Shown here one piece after another: positions 1 through 7,749 of a stretch of 64,000 nucleotides of DNA; position 1 is the stretch's first letter; each line of letters starts with the position of its first letter. Under the pieces are notes generated by a model that saw nothing but the letters and a program-made list of their open reading frames with translations, did not search any database and was not told where the DNA came from. The position numbers were made by a program, and so were the translations under genes. Source of the DNA: Streptomyces sp. CB02009 (GTDB lineage Bacteria; Actinomycetota; Actinomycetes; Streptomycetales; Streptomycetaceae); NCBI RefSeq assembly GCF_001905825.1, contig NZ_LIVV01000001.1, forward strand, positions 1,066,378-1,130,377, written 5' to 3'.

Positions 1-1
1 C

Positions 2-1627
2 GCCACCGCCCCCTGGTGGCGGGACGCGGTGATCTACCAGGTCTACGTCCGCAGCTTCCTCGACAGCACCGGGGACGGCGTCGGAGACCTGGCCGGCGTC
101 CGCGCCGGCCTTCCCTACCTGAGGAAGCTCGGCGTCGACGGCATATGGCTGAGCCCGTTCTACCCCTCTCCGCAGCACGACCACGGCTACGACGTCGCGG
201 ACTACCAGGACGTCGACCCCGTGTACGGCGACCTCGCCGAGTTCGAACGCCTGGTGGCCCAGGCCCATCGCCTCGGCCTCAAGCTGCTGATCGACATCGT
301 TCCCAACCACTGCTCGGCCGAGCACCGGTGGTTCCGCGAGGCCCTGGCCTCAGGACCCGGGAGCCGCGCCCGGTCACGGTTCCACTTCGCACCGGGCCGC
401 GGACCGAACGGCGACGAGCCGCCGAACAACTGGCACGCCATGTTCGGCGGTCCCGCCTGGACCCGCGTCACGGAACCGGACGGCACTCCCGGCGAGTGGT
501 ACCTCCACCTCTTCACCCCGGAACAACCGGACCTCAACTGGCGCGACCCGCGCGTGGGCGAGCACTTCGAGCAGGTGCTGCGCTTCTGGCTGGACCGCGG
601 CGTGGACGGCTTCCGCATCGACGTCGCCGCCGGCCTCTACAAGGACCCCGCTCTCCCCGACTCGGACGACCCGACGGCGGACGAGCGCACCCGCGACTCG
701 GTCAACCCCCTGGCGTGGAACCAGCCCGAGGTCCACGACGTGTGGCGCCGCTGGCGCGCCGTGTGCGAGGAGTACACCGCGCGCGACGGCATCGAGCGCC
801 TGCTCGTGGGCGAGGTGTCGGTGCCGACCGCACGTGAACACGCCCTGTACGTACGGCCGGACGAGCTGCACCAGGCGTTCTTCTTCGACCTGCTCAGCGC
901 TCCCTGGGACGCCGCCGCCTTCCGCGCCGTCATCGACGAGGCCCTCCGCGACATCGCCGGCACGGGCTCGACGGTCACCTGGGTCCTCAACAACCACGAC
1001 CAGGTCCGCACCGTCACCCGGTACGCGGGCGGCCCCGGCGCCGAACACGTCGGCGCCGCACGGGCCCGCGCCGCGGCGCTCCTCATGCTCGCGCTCCCGG
1101 GCGCCGCCTACGTCTACCAGGGTGAGGAACTCGGACTGCCCGAGGTGCTCGACCTGCCGGACGACGTGCTGACCGACCCCATCTTCCGCCGTACGGGAAG
1201 CCGCGCCAGGATCCGGGACGGCTGCCGCGTCCCGCTTCCCTGGTCGGGCCAGGCGTCCCCCTTCGGCTTCAGCGACGGCGCGGCCGGGGTGCGCACCTGG
1301 CTGCCGCAGCCGGAGTGGTTCGCCGAGTACGCCACCGACCGCGCCCTCGCCGACACCCGGTCGTTCTGGCACCTCTACCGCGAAGGGCTCCAACTGCGGC
1401 GAGTGCTGCCCCAGTTGGGCGAGGGGCCGCTGCGCTGGCTGGAGGCGCCGCCCCAGGTCCTCGCGATGGTTCGTGGCGACGGACTGGTCTGTGCCGTGAA
1501 CTTCGGCACCGAGACGGTCCCCGCCCCGGTGCCCGGTGCGCCGCTGCTCGCCAGCGGACCCTGCCCGGCCGGTGAACTCCCCGGGGCGACGGCCGCCTGG
1601 TGGTCCACCGACACCCCCGACTCCTGA
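2..1627 (+). CDS. GH13 alpha-glucosidase/alpha-amylase, 5' end outside window
   Basis: Cytoplasmic glycoside hydrolase of family 13 that should cleave alpha-glucosidic bonds in imported oligosaccharides. The reading frame is open to the left edge: residues A-T-A-P-W-W-R-D-A precede the conserved VIYQVYVRSF block, so the real start lies outside. The (beta/alpha)8 motifs are visible in order: DIVPNH, the nucleophile in GFRIDVA, the acid/base in LLVGEV and the third acid in LNNHDQVR. A C-terminal beta domain follows. No signal peptide is expected. It is followed after about 100 bases by a sugar-binding lipoprotein and two permeases, so it probably digests what that importer brings in. Exact specificity (maltose, isomaltose, trehalose-like) cannot be read from sequence. 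Confidence 0.93.
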   Translation, partial: ATAPWWRDAVIYQVYVRSFLDSTGDGVGDLAGVRAGLPYLRKLGVDGIWLSPFYPSPQHDHGYDVADYQDVDPVYGDLAEFERLVAQAHRLGLKLLIDIVPNHCSAEHRWFREALASGPGSRARSRFHFAPGRGPNGDEPPNNWHAMFGGPAWTRVTEPDGTPGEWYLHLFTPEQPDLNWRDPRVGEHFEQVLRFWLDRGVDGFRIDVAAGLYKDPALPDSDDPTADERTRDSVNPLAWNQPEVHDVWRRWRAVCEEYTARDGIERLLVGEVSVPTAREHALYVRPDELHQAFFFDLLSAPWDAAAFRAVIDEALRDIAGTGSTVTWVLNNHDQVRTVTRYAGGPGAEHVGAARARAAALLMLALPGAAYVYQGEELGLPEVLDLPDDVLTDPIFRRTGSRARIRDGCRVPLPWSGQASPFGFSDGAAGVRTWLPQPEWFAEYATDRALADTRSFWHLYREGLQLRRVLPQLGEGPLRWLEAPPQVLAMVRGDGLVCAVNFGTETVPAPVPGAPLLASGPCPAGELPGATAAWWSTDTPDS

Positions 1628-1734
1628 CACCCCCGACTCCCGAACACCTCCGACTCCCTACACCCCTGACTCCCGACCCGCGCCACTCCGCACCGCACCG
1701 CCCCGTCCCGCTCCCGAAGGAAGGATGGACCGTC

Positions 1735-3066
1735 ATGAGACGATCCGCCGCGACAACCGTCCGTACCGCCGGCAGTGTCTCCGTCGTGCTGGCCCTGGCG
1801 CTCACCGTCACCGCCTGCGGCGGAGACGCCGAACCCGCCGCCGACGGCGAACTCAGCGGAAAGACCGTCACCGTCGCCGGTGTCTGGACCGGCAGCGAGC
1901 AGAAGAACTTCAAGAAGGTGCTCGACGCCTTCAGCGAGAAGACCGGCGCCAAGACCGTGTTCGTGCCCTCCGGCGACAACGTCTCCACCTTCGTCGGCAG
2001 CAAGATCGAGGGCGGCAACGCCCCCGACGTGGTGCTCGTCCCGCAGGTCGGCGTGCTCCAGCAGTTCGCCAAGGCGGGCTGGCTCCGGCCGCTGTCCGAG
2101 AAGACCGCGGGGACCGCCACCGCGGGCCTGGCGCCCGTCTGGAAGAACTACGGAACGGTCGACGGGAAGTACTACGGCCTCTACTTCAAGGCCGCCCACA
2201 AATCCACCATCTGGTACGCCCCCGAGGCGCTGTCCCAGGCCGGGGTGAACGAGCCCAAGAGCTGGGACGAGCTCCTGACGGCGGGACGGACGCTCGCCGA
2301 CTCCGGGCGGCCCGCCTTCGCGGTCGCCGGTGAGGACGGCTGGACGCTGACCGACTGGTTCGAGAACGTCTACCTCTCCCAGGCCGGACCGGAGAAGTAC
2401 GACCAGCTCGCCCAGCACAAGATCAAGTGGACGGACGAGAGCGTCGTCACGGCCCTGTCGACGCTCGCCGTGGTCTTCAAGGACAAGCAACTCGTGGCCG
2501 GCGGAGCCCAGGGGGCCCTGCAGACCGACTTCCCCGGCTCCGTCGAGAAGGTCTTCGGGCCGGAGCCCGAGGCCGGCATGGTCTACGAGGGCGACTTCGT
2601 CGGCGGTGTCGCCAAGGACGAGTTCGGCAAGAAGCCCGGCGAGGACGCCAAGTTCTTCCCGTTCCCCGCGGTCGGCGCGGGCGCCCCGCCCGTGGTCAGC
2701 GGCGGGGACGCCGCGGTGGTCCTCAAGGACGCCAAGAACGCCGAGGCCGGTATGAAGCTCGTCGAGTTCCTCGCCACACCGGAGGCGGCCGAGGTCTGGG
2801 CCGGGGCCGGCGGCTTCCTCTCCCCGAACAAGAACGTCAAGCCCGAGGCCTACGGCGACGCCACCACACGCGCCACGGCCGCGTCCCTCGTCGCCGCCGG
2901 AGACTCGGTCCGCTTCGACATGTCCGACCAGGCCCCCGCGGCCTTCGGCGGCACCAAGGGCGCCGGCGAGTGGAAGATCCTCCAGGACTTCCTGCGCGAC
3001 CCCTCGAATCCGAAGGGGACCGCGGCGGCTCTGGAGGCCGCGGCGGCCAAGGCGTACGGGAACTGA
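1735..3066 (+). CDS. Sugar ABC transporter substrate-binding lipoprotein
   Basis: Extracellular solute-binding protein of family 1 (MalE-like), 443 residues, that would capture an oligosaccharide outside the membrane and deliver it to the two permeases downstream. The ATG is chosen because AAGGAAGGA sits about 11 bases upstream and the protein then begins with a classical lipoprotein signal: basic MRRS, a hydrophobic core, and lipobox LTVTAC-G. The mature part has the binding-protein fold signatures GGNAPDVVLVPQVG, WYAPEAL and a C-terminal VEFLATPEAAEVW helix region. An upstream in-frame GTG would only add a low-complexity linker ahead of the signal peptide. It is in one operon with the neighbouring permeases (12-base gap). 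Confidence 0.93.
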   Translation: MRRSAATTVRTAGSVSVVLALALTVTACGGDAEPAADGELSGKTVTVAGVWTGSEQKNFKKVLDAFSEKTGAKTVFVPSGDNVSTFVGSKIEGGNAPDVVLVPQVGVLQQFAKAGWLRPLSEKTAGTATAGLAPVWKNYGTVDGKYYGLYFKAAHKSTIWYAPEALSQAGVNEPKSWDELLTAGRTLADSGRPAFAVAGEDGWTLTDWFENVYLSQAGPEKYDQLAQHKIKWTDESVVTALSTLAVVFKDKQLVAGGAQGALQTDFPGSVEKVFGPEPEAGMVYEGDFVGGVAKDEFGKKPGEDAKFFPFPAVGAGAPPVVSGGDAAVVLKDAKNAEAGMKLVEFLATPEAAEVWAGAGGFLSPNKNVKPEAYGDATTRATAASLVAAGDSVRFDMSDQAPAAFGGTKGAGEWKILQDFLRDPSNPKGTAAALEAAAAKAYGN

Positions 3067-3078
3067 GGCCGCCGGGTC

Positions 3079-4407
3079 ATGGCCGACACCCCGAAGGCAC
3101 GCGCCGCGGCGAACCCGCGGCGCCGTGCCCTGCGCAGGAGGCGCCTCCTCGGCGCGCTCTTCGTCCTCCCGGCCCTGCTGCTCCTGGGAGCACTGGTCGT
3201 CTACCCGGTCGTGTACTCCGTCGGGCGCAGTCTCTTCGACGCGAGCGGCGACCGCTTCGTGGGCGCCGGGAACTACCTGGAGATGTTCCAGGACCCGGCG
3301 ACGCGGAAGGCCCTCCGCAACAGTGTGATCTGGGTGGTCGTCGCACCCGTGCTCCTCACCGGGCTCGGACTCGTCCTCGCCGTCCTCACCGAGAAGGTGC
3401 GGTGGGCCACCGCGTTCAAGCTCGTCCTGTTCCTCCCCATGGCCGTGTCCTTCCTCGCCGCGGGCATCATCTTCCGCCTCGCCTACGACCAGAACCCCGA
3501 CCGGGGCGTGCTCAACGCGGCGGTCGTCGGCGTCCACGACGCGTTCGTCGAACCGTCCCCGTACCCGACGGCACGGGCTCGTGAGGGCAAGGGCCTCGAC
3601 GGCAGCCCGGGCGAGGGCTACACGACCGCCGAGGTCCGTCCCGGAGGAGGCGTCGCCCTGCCCTTCGTCGGCGTCGCCCCCCAGGCCGTGCCACCGCGGG
3701 CGGCACCCGCGCGGACGCCGGAGCCGGCGGCGGGAAGCCTGGCGGGAGCCGTCTACCTGGACTTCACCCCCGGAACGGGCGGCCGGCAGGGCCAGATCGA
3801 CGCCAAGGAGAAGGGCCTTCCCGGCGTGACGGTCGAGGTGCTGCGCGGAGGCACGGTCGTCGGATCCACGGAGACCGGTGACGACGGCTCGTTCCGCTTC
3901 GCCGACCTCGGCGACGAGGCCTACACGCTGCGGATCCCCGCTTCCAACTTCGCCGCCGGCTACACCGGCGTCGACTGGCTCGGACCCGGCCTGGTCACCG
4001 CGGCCATCATCGGCGCGTACCTGTGGGTCTGGACCGGATTCTCGATGGTCCTGATCGGCGCGGGACTCGCGGCCATCCCGCGCGACGCCCTGGAGGCGGC
4101 CCGCGTGGACGGAGCGACCGAGGGCCAGATCTTCCGCAGGATCACCGTTCCGCTGCTCGCCCCCGTACTCACCGTCGTCTTCGTGACGCTCGTCATCAAC
4201 GTCATGAAGGTGTTCGACCTCGTCTACATCATCGCTCCGGGACCCGTACAGGAGGACGCCAACGTCCTGGCCACCCGCATGTGGCTGGTCTCCTTCGGCG
4301 GCGGCAACGACCAGGGCCTCGGCAGCGCGCTCAGCGTGCTGCTCCTCGCCCTCGTCGTACCGGCGATGATCTTCAACATCCGGCGCTTCCGGAAGGGCGG
4401 ATCATGA
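3079..4407 (+). CDS. Sugar ABC permease (MalF-like) with SdrD-B-like extracytoplasmic insert
   Basis: Integral membrane subunit of a CUT1-type sugar importer, 442 residues against the usual 290-330. Transmembrane helices are visible near residues 20-45, 78-100 and 110-135. A long soluble segment (about 152-300) follows, then three further helices, with the EAA loop AARVDGATEGQIF near residue 340. The extra segment contains a Pro/Ala-rich linker and, at residues 219-290, a domain starting GSLAGAVYLDF with KGLPGVTVEV, DDGSFRFADLGD and YTLRIP. That pattern is typical of SdrD-B/CNA-B-like immunoglobulin folds. By topology the insert lies outside the membrane, roughly where MalF has its periplasmic P2 loop, and may help dock the binding lipoprotein. 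ATGA overlap with the next permease. Confidence 0.9.
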   Translation: MADTPKARAAANPRRRALRRRRLLGALFVLPALLLLGALVVYPVVYSVGRSLFDASGDRFVGAGNYLEMFQDPATRKALRNSVIWVVVAPVLLTGLGLVLAVLTEKVRWATAFKLVLFLPMAVSFLAAGIIFRLAYDQNPDRGVLNAAVVGVHDAFVEPSPYPTARAREGKGLDGSPGEGYTTAEVRPGGGVALPFVGVAPQAVPPRAAPARTPEPAAGSLAGAVYLDFTPGTGGRQGQIDAKEKGLPGVTVEVLRGGTVVGSTETGDDGSFRFADLGDEAYTLRIPASNFAAGYTGVDWLGPGLVTAAIIGAYLWVWTGFSMVLIGAGLAAIPRDALEAARVDGATEGQIFRRITVPLLAPVLTVVFVTLVINVMKVFDLVYIIAPGPVQEDANVLATRMWLVSFGGGNDQGLGSALSVLLLALVVPAMIFNIRRFRKGGS

Positions 4408-5270
4408 GCGGCCACACCGGAACGAGCAGTCGGACCGGGCCGACCCGATGGCTGGGCAGCACCGTGGCCCAGGCGTTCCTGGTCCTCGTCGCCCTGGTCT
4501 GGATCACCCCGCTCGCGGGGCTCTTCCTCTCCTCGCTGCGTTCGGAGCAGGACAACGCCTCGGACGGCTGGTGGACGTCGCTCGTCGACCCCGCCCAGCT
4601 CTCGGTCGACAACTACCGCGCCCTCTTCGAGGACTCCGGTCTCGTCTCGGCCTTCTGGAACACGGTCCTGATCTCGGTCCCGACGACGGTGCTCGTCGTC
4701 GGCATCGCGGCCCTCGCGGGCTACGCCTTCGCCTGGCTGAGCTTCCCGGGCCGGGACGCGGTGTTCCTCGTGGTCGTCGGCCTGCTCGTGGTGCCGGTCC
4801 AGATCGGCCTGCTGCCGGTGGCCAAACTCTTCGGCGCGGTCGGCCTCTTCGGCACGGTCGCCGGAGTGATCCTCTTCCACGTGGCGTACGGTCTCCCGTT
4901 CGCCGTCTTCCTGCTGCGGAACTACTTCGCGGAGATCCCGAAGGAGATGCTGGAGGCGGCACGCCTGGACGGCGGCAGCGAGTGGCGGATCTTCCTGCGG
5001 CTGGTCCTGCCGCTCGGCCGGCCCGCCGTCGCCAGCCTGGCGATCTTCCAATTCCTCTGGGTGTGGAACGACATGCTCGTGGCTCTGCTCTTCGCCGACA
5101 GCGAGTCGCAGCCGCTGACCGTGGCGCTCCAGTCCCAGATGAGGCAGTTCGGCAGCAACATCGGCGTCCTGGCGCCGGGTGCCTTCCTGTCGCTCGTCGT
5201 CCCGCTGGTCGTGTTCTTCGCCTTCCAGAAGCACTTCGTCCAGGGCGTGATGGCCGGCTCGGTGAAGTAG
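4404..5270 (+). CDS. Sugar ABC permease (MalG-like)
   Basis: Second integral membrane subunit of the sugar importer, 288 residues. It starts with ATG inside the stop of the previous gene (ATGA), so translation is coupled. It has six predicted membrane helices and the EAA motif EAARLDGGSEWRIFLRLVLP in the fifth cytoplasmic loop, the docking site for the ATPase. The family and position make it the MalG partner of the upstream MalF-like protein. No ATPase gene follows. In Streptomyces such importers usually share the multitask ATPase MsiK encoded elsewhere, which is inferred here. Confidence 0.93.
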   Translation: MSGHTGTSSRTGPTRWLGSTVAQAFLVLVALVWITPLAGLFLSSLRSEQDNASDGWWTSLVDPAQLSVDNYRALFEDSGLVSAFWNTVLISVPTTVLVVGIAALAGYAFAWLSFPGRDAVFLVVVGLLVVPVQIGLLPVAKLFGAVGLFGTVAGVILFHVAYGLPFAVFLLRNYFAEIPKEMLEAARLDGGSEWRIFLRLVLPLGRPAVASLAIFQFLWVWNDMLVALLFADSESQPLTVALQSQMRQFGSNIGVLAPGAFLSLVVPLVVFFAFQKHFVQGVMAGSVK

Positions 5271-5435
5271 CGAGGACGAGGCCTCGGCCCGGGCGGTGGG
5301 GGAGTCCCGCTGCCCGGGCCGGGCAGCGGCGTGCCGGTCGGCACCTGGTCGCCGGGCTCCCGCCGACGTGAACACTGGGGGTCAAGGACCCATCTGAGCA
5401 CGGTAGTTGCTGGAGTGCCGCGATAGGTTGACGGG

Positions 5436-6218
5436 GTGACCGACATCGAATCGCGCATCGACACCTCCCGGCCCCACACGGCCCGGATCTGGAACTACTG
5501 GACCGGCGGCAAGGACAACTACCCCGTCGACCGGGAGGCCGGCGACCGGATCCGGAAGCTGCACCCCGGGATCGGTGCGTACGCGAAGGCGGACCGGCTG
5601 TTCCTGGGGCGGGCGGTCCGGCACCTGGCCGAGCACGAGGGCATCCGGCAGTTCCTGGACATCGGGACGGGGCTGCCGAGCGCCGACAACACACACGAGG
5701 TCGCCCAGAGCGTCACACCCGACGCGCGGGTCGTGTACGTCGACAACGACCCGCTCGTGCTCGCGCACGCCCGCGCTCTGCTGGTCGGGACGCCCGAGGG
5801 CCGCACCGACTACCTGGACGCCGACCTCCGGGACGTCGACACGATCCTGACCGCCGCGGCGAAGACGCTCGACCTCGCGCAGCCGGTCGCCCTGATGCTG
5901 CTCGGGGTGGTCATCTTCGTCGAGGACGACGAGGAGTCGTACGCGATCGTCCGCAGGCTCATGGACGCGCTGGCGCCCGGCAGCCACCTCGTCCTGTCCC
6001 ACACGGTCACGCACCCCGACATGGCGGACGTCGACGCCGCGGTGGCGTTCTGGAACGAGCACGGCACGCCCCGGCTCACCCAGCGGACCCCTGCCGCCGT
6101 CGCGCGCTACTTCGACGGCCTGGAGCTCCTCGAACCCGGAGTGGTGTCCTGCTCGGCGTGGCGGCCGGAGACCGCGACTCCGGACGTCGCGATGTACGCG
6201 GGCGTCGGACGGAAGTGA
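5436..6218 (+). CDS. SAM-dependent methyltransferase, DUF574 family
   Basis: Predicted S-adenosylmethionine-dependent methyltransferase of the actinobacterial DUF574 (Methyltransf_19) family, 260 residues, full length. The family signature HTARIWNYWTGGKDNYPVDR is at residues 14-33. The SAM-binding motif I is FLDIGTGLPSADNTHEVAQ, and VVYVDNDP is the acidic motif II. Start is a GTG. The substrate of this expanded Streptomyces family is not known. It stands alone, 165 bases after the sugar permease and tail to tail with a TetR gene. Confidence 0.9.
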   Translation: MTDIESRIDTSRPHTARIWNYWTGGKDNYPVDREAGDRIRKLHPGIGAYAKADRLFLGRAVRHLAEHEGIRQFLDIGTGLPSADNTHEVAQSVTPDARVVYVDNDPLVLAHARALLVGTPEGRTDYLDADLRDVDTILTAAAKTLDLAQPVALMLLGVVIFVEDDEESYAIVRRLMDALAPGSHLVLSHTVTHPDMADVDAAVAFWNEHGTPRLTQRTPAAVARYFDGLELLEPGVVSCSAWRPETATPDVAMYAGVGRK

Positions 6219-6298
6219 AGGGCGGGCGTCGGACGGGGATGACCGCAGGCGCCGGACGGAGGTGAACGCGGGCGGGCGCCTGCTCGATCCCGCGACCG

Positions 6299-6964
6299 TC
6301 AGCCGGCTTCGTCTTCCGCGTGCAGCAGGGTCAGTTGGTGCTCGACGGCCGCGGTGAGCCGCTGCTCGTCGTCCGTGGCCAGGAGGTCGAGCAAGGCGCC
6401 CCGCAGCAGGGCGAGAGCGAGGGTGCGGCGGGTGGCGCCGGCTTCGCTGTCCCTCTCCGAGGGCGGTTGGACGGCTGCCAGGACGCGCAGCCAGTCGTCG
6501 ACCGTCGCTCGGGCGAAACCTGCCCAGGCCCCGTCGGGCTGCACGACGGAGCGTGTGTACGCCTCGGCCCAGAGGCGCAGCAGCGGGCGGTGCTCCTTCG
6601 CGGCGAGCCAGGTCCAGAGGCGTCGGACGGCGGGGACGAGCCCCGGGGGCTGACCGGACTGATCGGGCGGACCGGGCTGACCGGAGTGACCGGGCTGACC
6701 GGACGGATCGGATGCATCAGGCCGAACGGGTGCGCCGGCCCGGTCCAGGAGCGCCAGTTCGTCGGCACGCGCGCGCGTGAGCAGCGCGCGGAGGAGGCCG
6801 TCCTTGCTTCCGAAGAGGAAGAGCAGGACCCGTGGGCTGGAGCCGATGGCCTCGGCCAGCGGGCGCAGGGACAGGTCGGTCAGGCCGTGGGTGAGCGCGT
6901 ACCGGTACGCGGCTTCCAGCAGCTCGTTCTGTCGGGCGGAGGGGTTTGGCGCTTCCTGGGGCAT
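6299..6964 (-). CDS. TetR family transcriptional regulator
   Basis: One-component repressor of 221 residues. The N-terminal helix-turn-helix spans about residues 10-60 (RQNELLEAAYRYALTHGL, then SLRPLAEAIGSSPRVLLFLFGSKDGLLRALL). Residues around 85-108 are a Ser/Gly/Gln/Pro-rich linker made of near repeats of SGQPG, encoded by slippage-prone CCGG-rich repeats. The C-terminal ligand domain has TetR-like helices (LWTWLAAKEHRPLLRLWAEAY). It is divergent from a GNAT gene, and a perfect 8-base inverted repeat lies 13 bases upstream of its ATG, so it very likely controls itself and the acetyltransferase. The ligand is unknown. Confidence 0.92.
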   Translation of the reverse strand: MPQEAPNPSARQNELLEAAYRYALTHGLTDLSLRPLAEAIGSSPRVLLFLFGSKDGLLRALLTRARADELALLDRAGAPVRPDASDPSGQPGHSGQPGPPDQSGQPPGLVPAVRRLWTWLAAKEHRPLLRLWAEAYTRSVVQPDGAWAGFARATVDDWLRVLAAVQPPSERDSEAGATRRTLALALLRGALLDLLATDDEQRLTAAVEHQLTLLHAEDEAG

Positions 6965-6977
6965 GCGGTTAGCCTAG

Positions 6978-6995
6978 CTGAAACAAGTGTTTCAG
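6978..6995. promoter_or_regulatory. Palindromic operator, probable TetR site
   Basis: CTGAAACA and TGTTTCAG form a perfect inverted repeat with a two-base centre (AG). It is AT-richer than its surroundings and lies between the divergent TetR and GNAT genes. Position and symmetry fit an autoregulatory TetR operator; binding itself is inferred. Confidence 0.7.
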
Positions 6996-7034
6996 TGGCG
7001 CGGTGGAACGATCGCGGGGCCGGGAGAGCAGCTC

Positions 7035-7565
7035 ATGTCGCAGCAGGATCAGAAGCAGGTCGTGGTGCGCCGCGCCGACCGTCCCGGCGACCTGGGGTGG
7101 GTGATCATGGCGCACGGGGAGTCGTACCACCGGCAGTTCGGCTGGAACACCGACTTCGAGGTGCTGGTCGCCGGGATCGTCGCCGACTACGGCGCCCGGC
7201 ACGACCCGGCCCGCGAGGCGGGCTGGATCGCCGAGGTCGACGGCCGCCGCGTGGGTTGCGTCTTCCTCGTCGCGGGGGACCGGCCGGGGGTGGCCAAGCT
7301 GCGGATCCTGCTCGTCACCCCGGACGGCAGGGGGCTCGGCCTCGGTACGCGGCTGGTCGAGGAGTGCCTCGGCTTCGCCCGCGGGGCGGGCTACGCGCAG
7401 GTGACGTTGTGGACCAACGACGTGCTGGGGGCGGCGCGCAGGATCTACCAGGGGTTCGGCTTCACCCTCGCCGACGAGGAGCGCCATCACAGCTACGGCC
7501 ACGATCTCGTCGGCCAGAACTGGACTCTCGACCTGCGCGCCGGCGGAGTGGACGCCGCGCACTGA
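7035..7565 (+). CDS. GNAT family N-acetyltransferase
   Basis: Predicted acetyl-CoA-dependent acyltransferase of 176 residues. The ATG is chosen because GGGAGAGCAG precedes it by 5-10 bases. A GTG further upstream lies inside the TetR palindrome and is unlikely to be a start. Residues about 8-165 form the GNAT fold: motif A is LRILLVTPDGRGLGLGTRLV with the acetyl-CoA-binding GRGLGLG loop. It is followed by VTLWTNDVLGAARRIYQGFGF, the usual motif B. The HGESYHRQFGW block near the N-terminus is found in GNAT domains often fused to or paired with MarR/TetR regulators. The substrate is unknown, and it is likely controlled by the divergent TetR protein. Confidence 0.9.
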   Translation: MSQQDQKQVVVRRADRPGDLGWVIMAHGESYHRQFGWNTDFEVLVAGIVADYGARHDPAREAGWIAEVDGRRVGCVFLVAGDRPGVAKLRILLVTPDGRGLGLGTRLVEECLGFARGAGYAQVTLWTNDVLGAARRIYQGFGFTLADEERHHSYGHDLVGQNWTLDLRAGGVDAAH

Positions 7566-7621
7566 CCTGCGGCCCCGGGCGGCCATGGCGTACCGAGGTC
7601 GAACTCATGGCCGCACAGGGG

Positions 7622-7650
7622 TTGTCAGTGCAATTTCACATTACTATGTT
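7622..7650 (+). promoter_or_regulatory. Collagenase promoter with shared AT-rich element
   Basis: TTGTCA (7622-7627) and TATGTT (7645-7650) sit 17 bases apart and look like a -35/-10 pair. The spacer holds GTGCAATTTCACATTACT (7628-7645). The same flanks, GTGCAAT and ATTACT, occur in the promoter of the hydroxyproline operon at 12236-12255. The stretch is conspicuously AT-rich for this genome. Promoter function and repressor binding are inferred. Confidence 0.55.
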
Positions 7651-7749
7651 ACACCGCACACGGTTCGATGAACGTCCGTCAAACACCGTGCGCACCACAA
7701 CAGTTCTCGTCATCCCCAATGACGTTCCCCCACCACTCATGGAGTTCTG

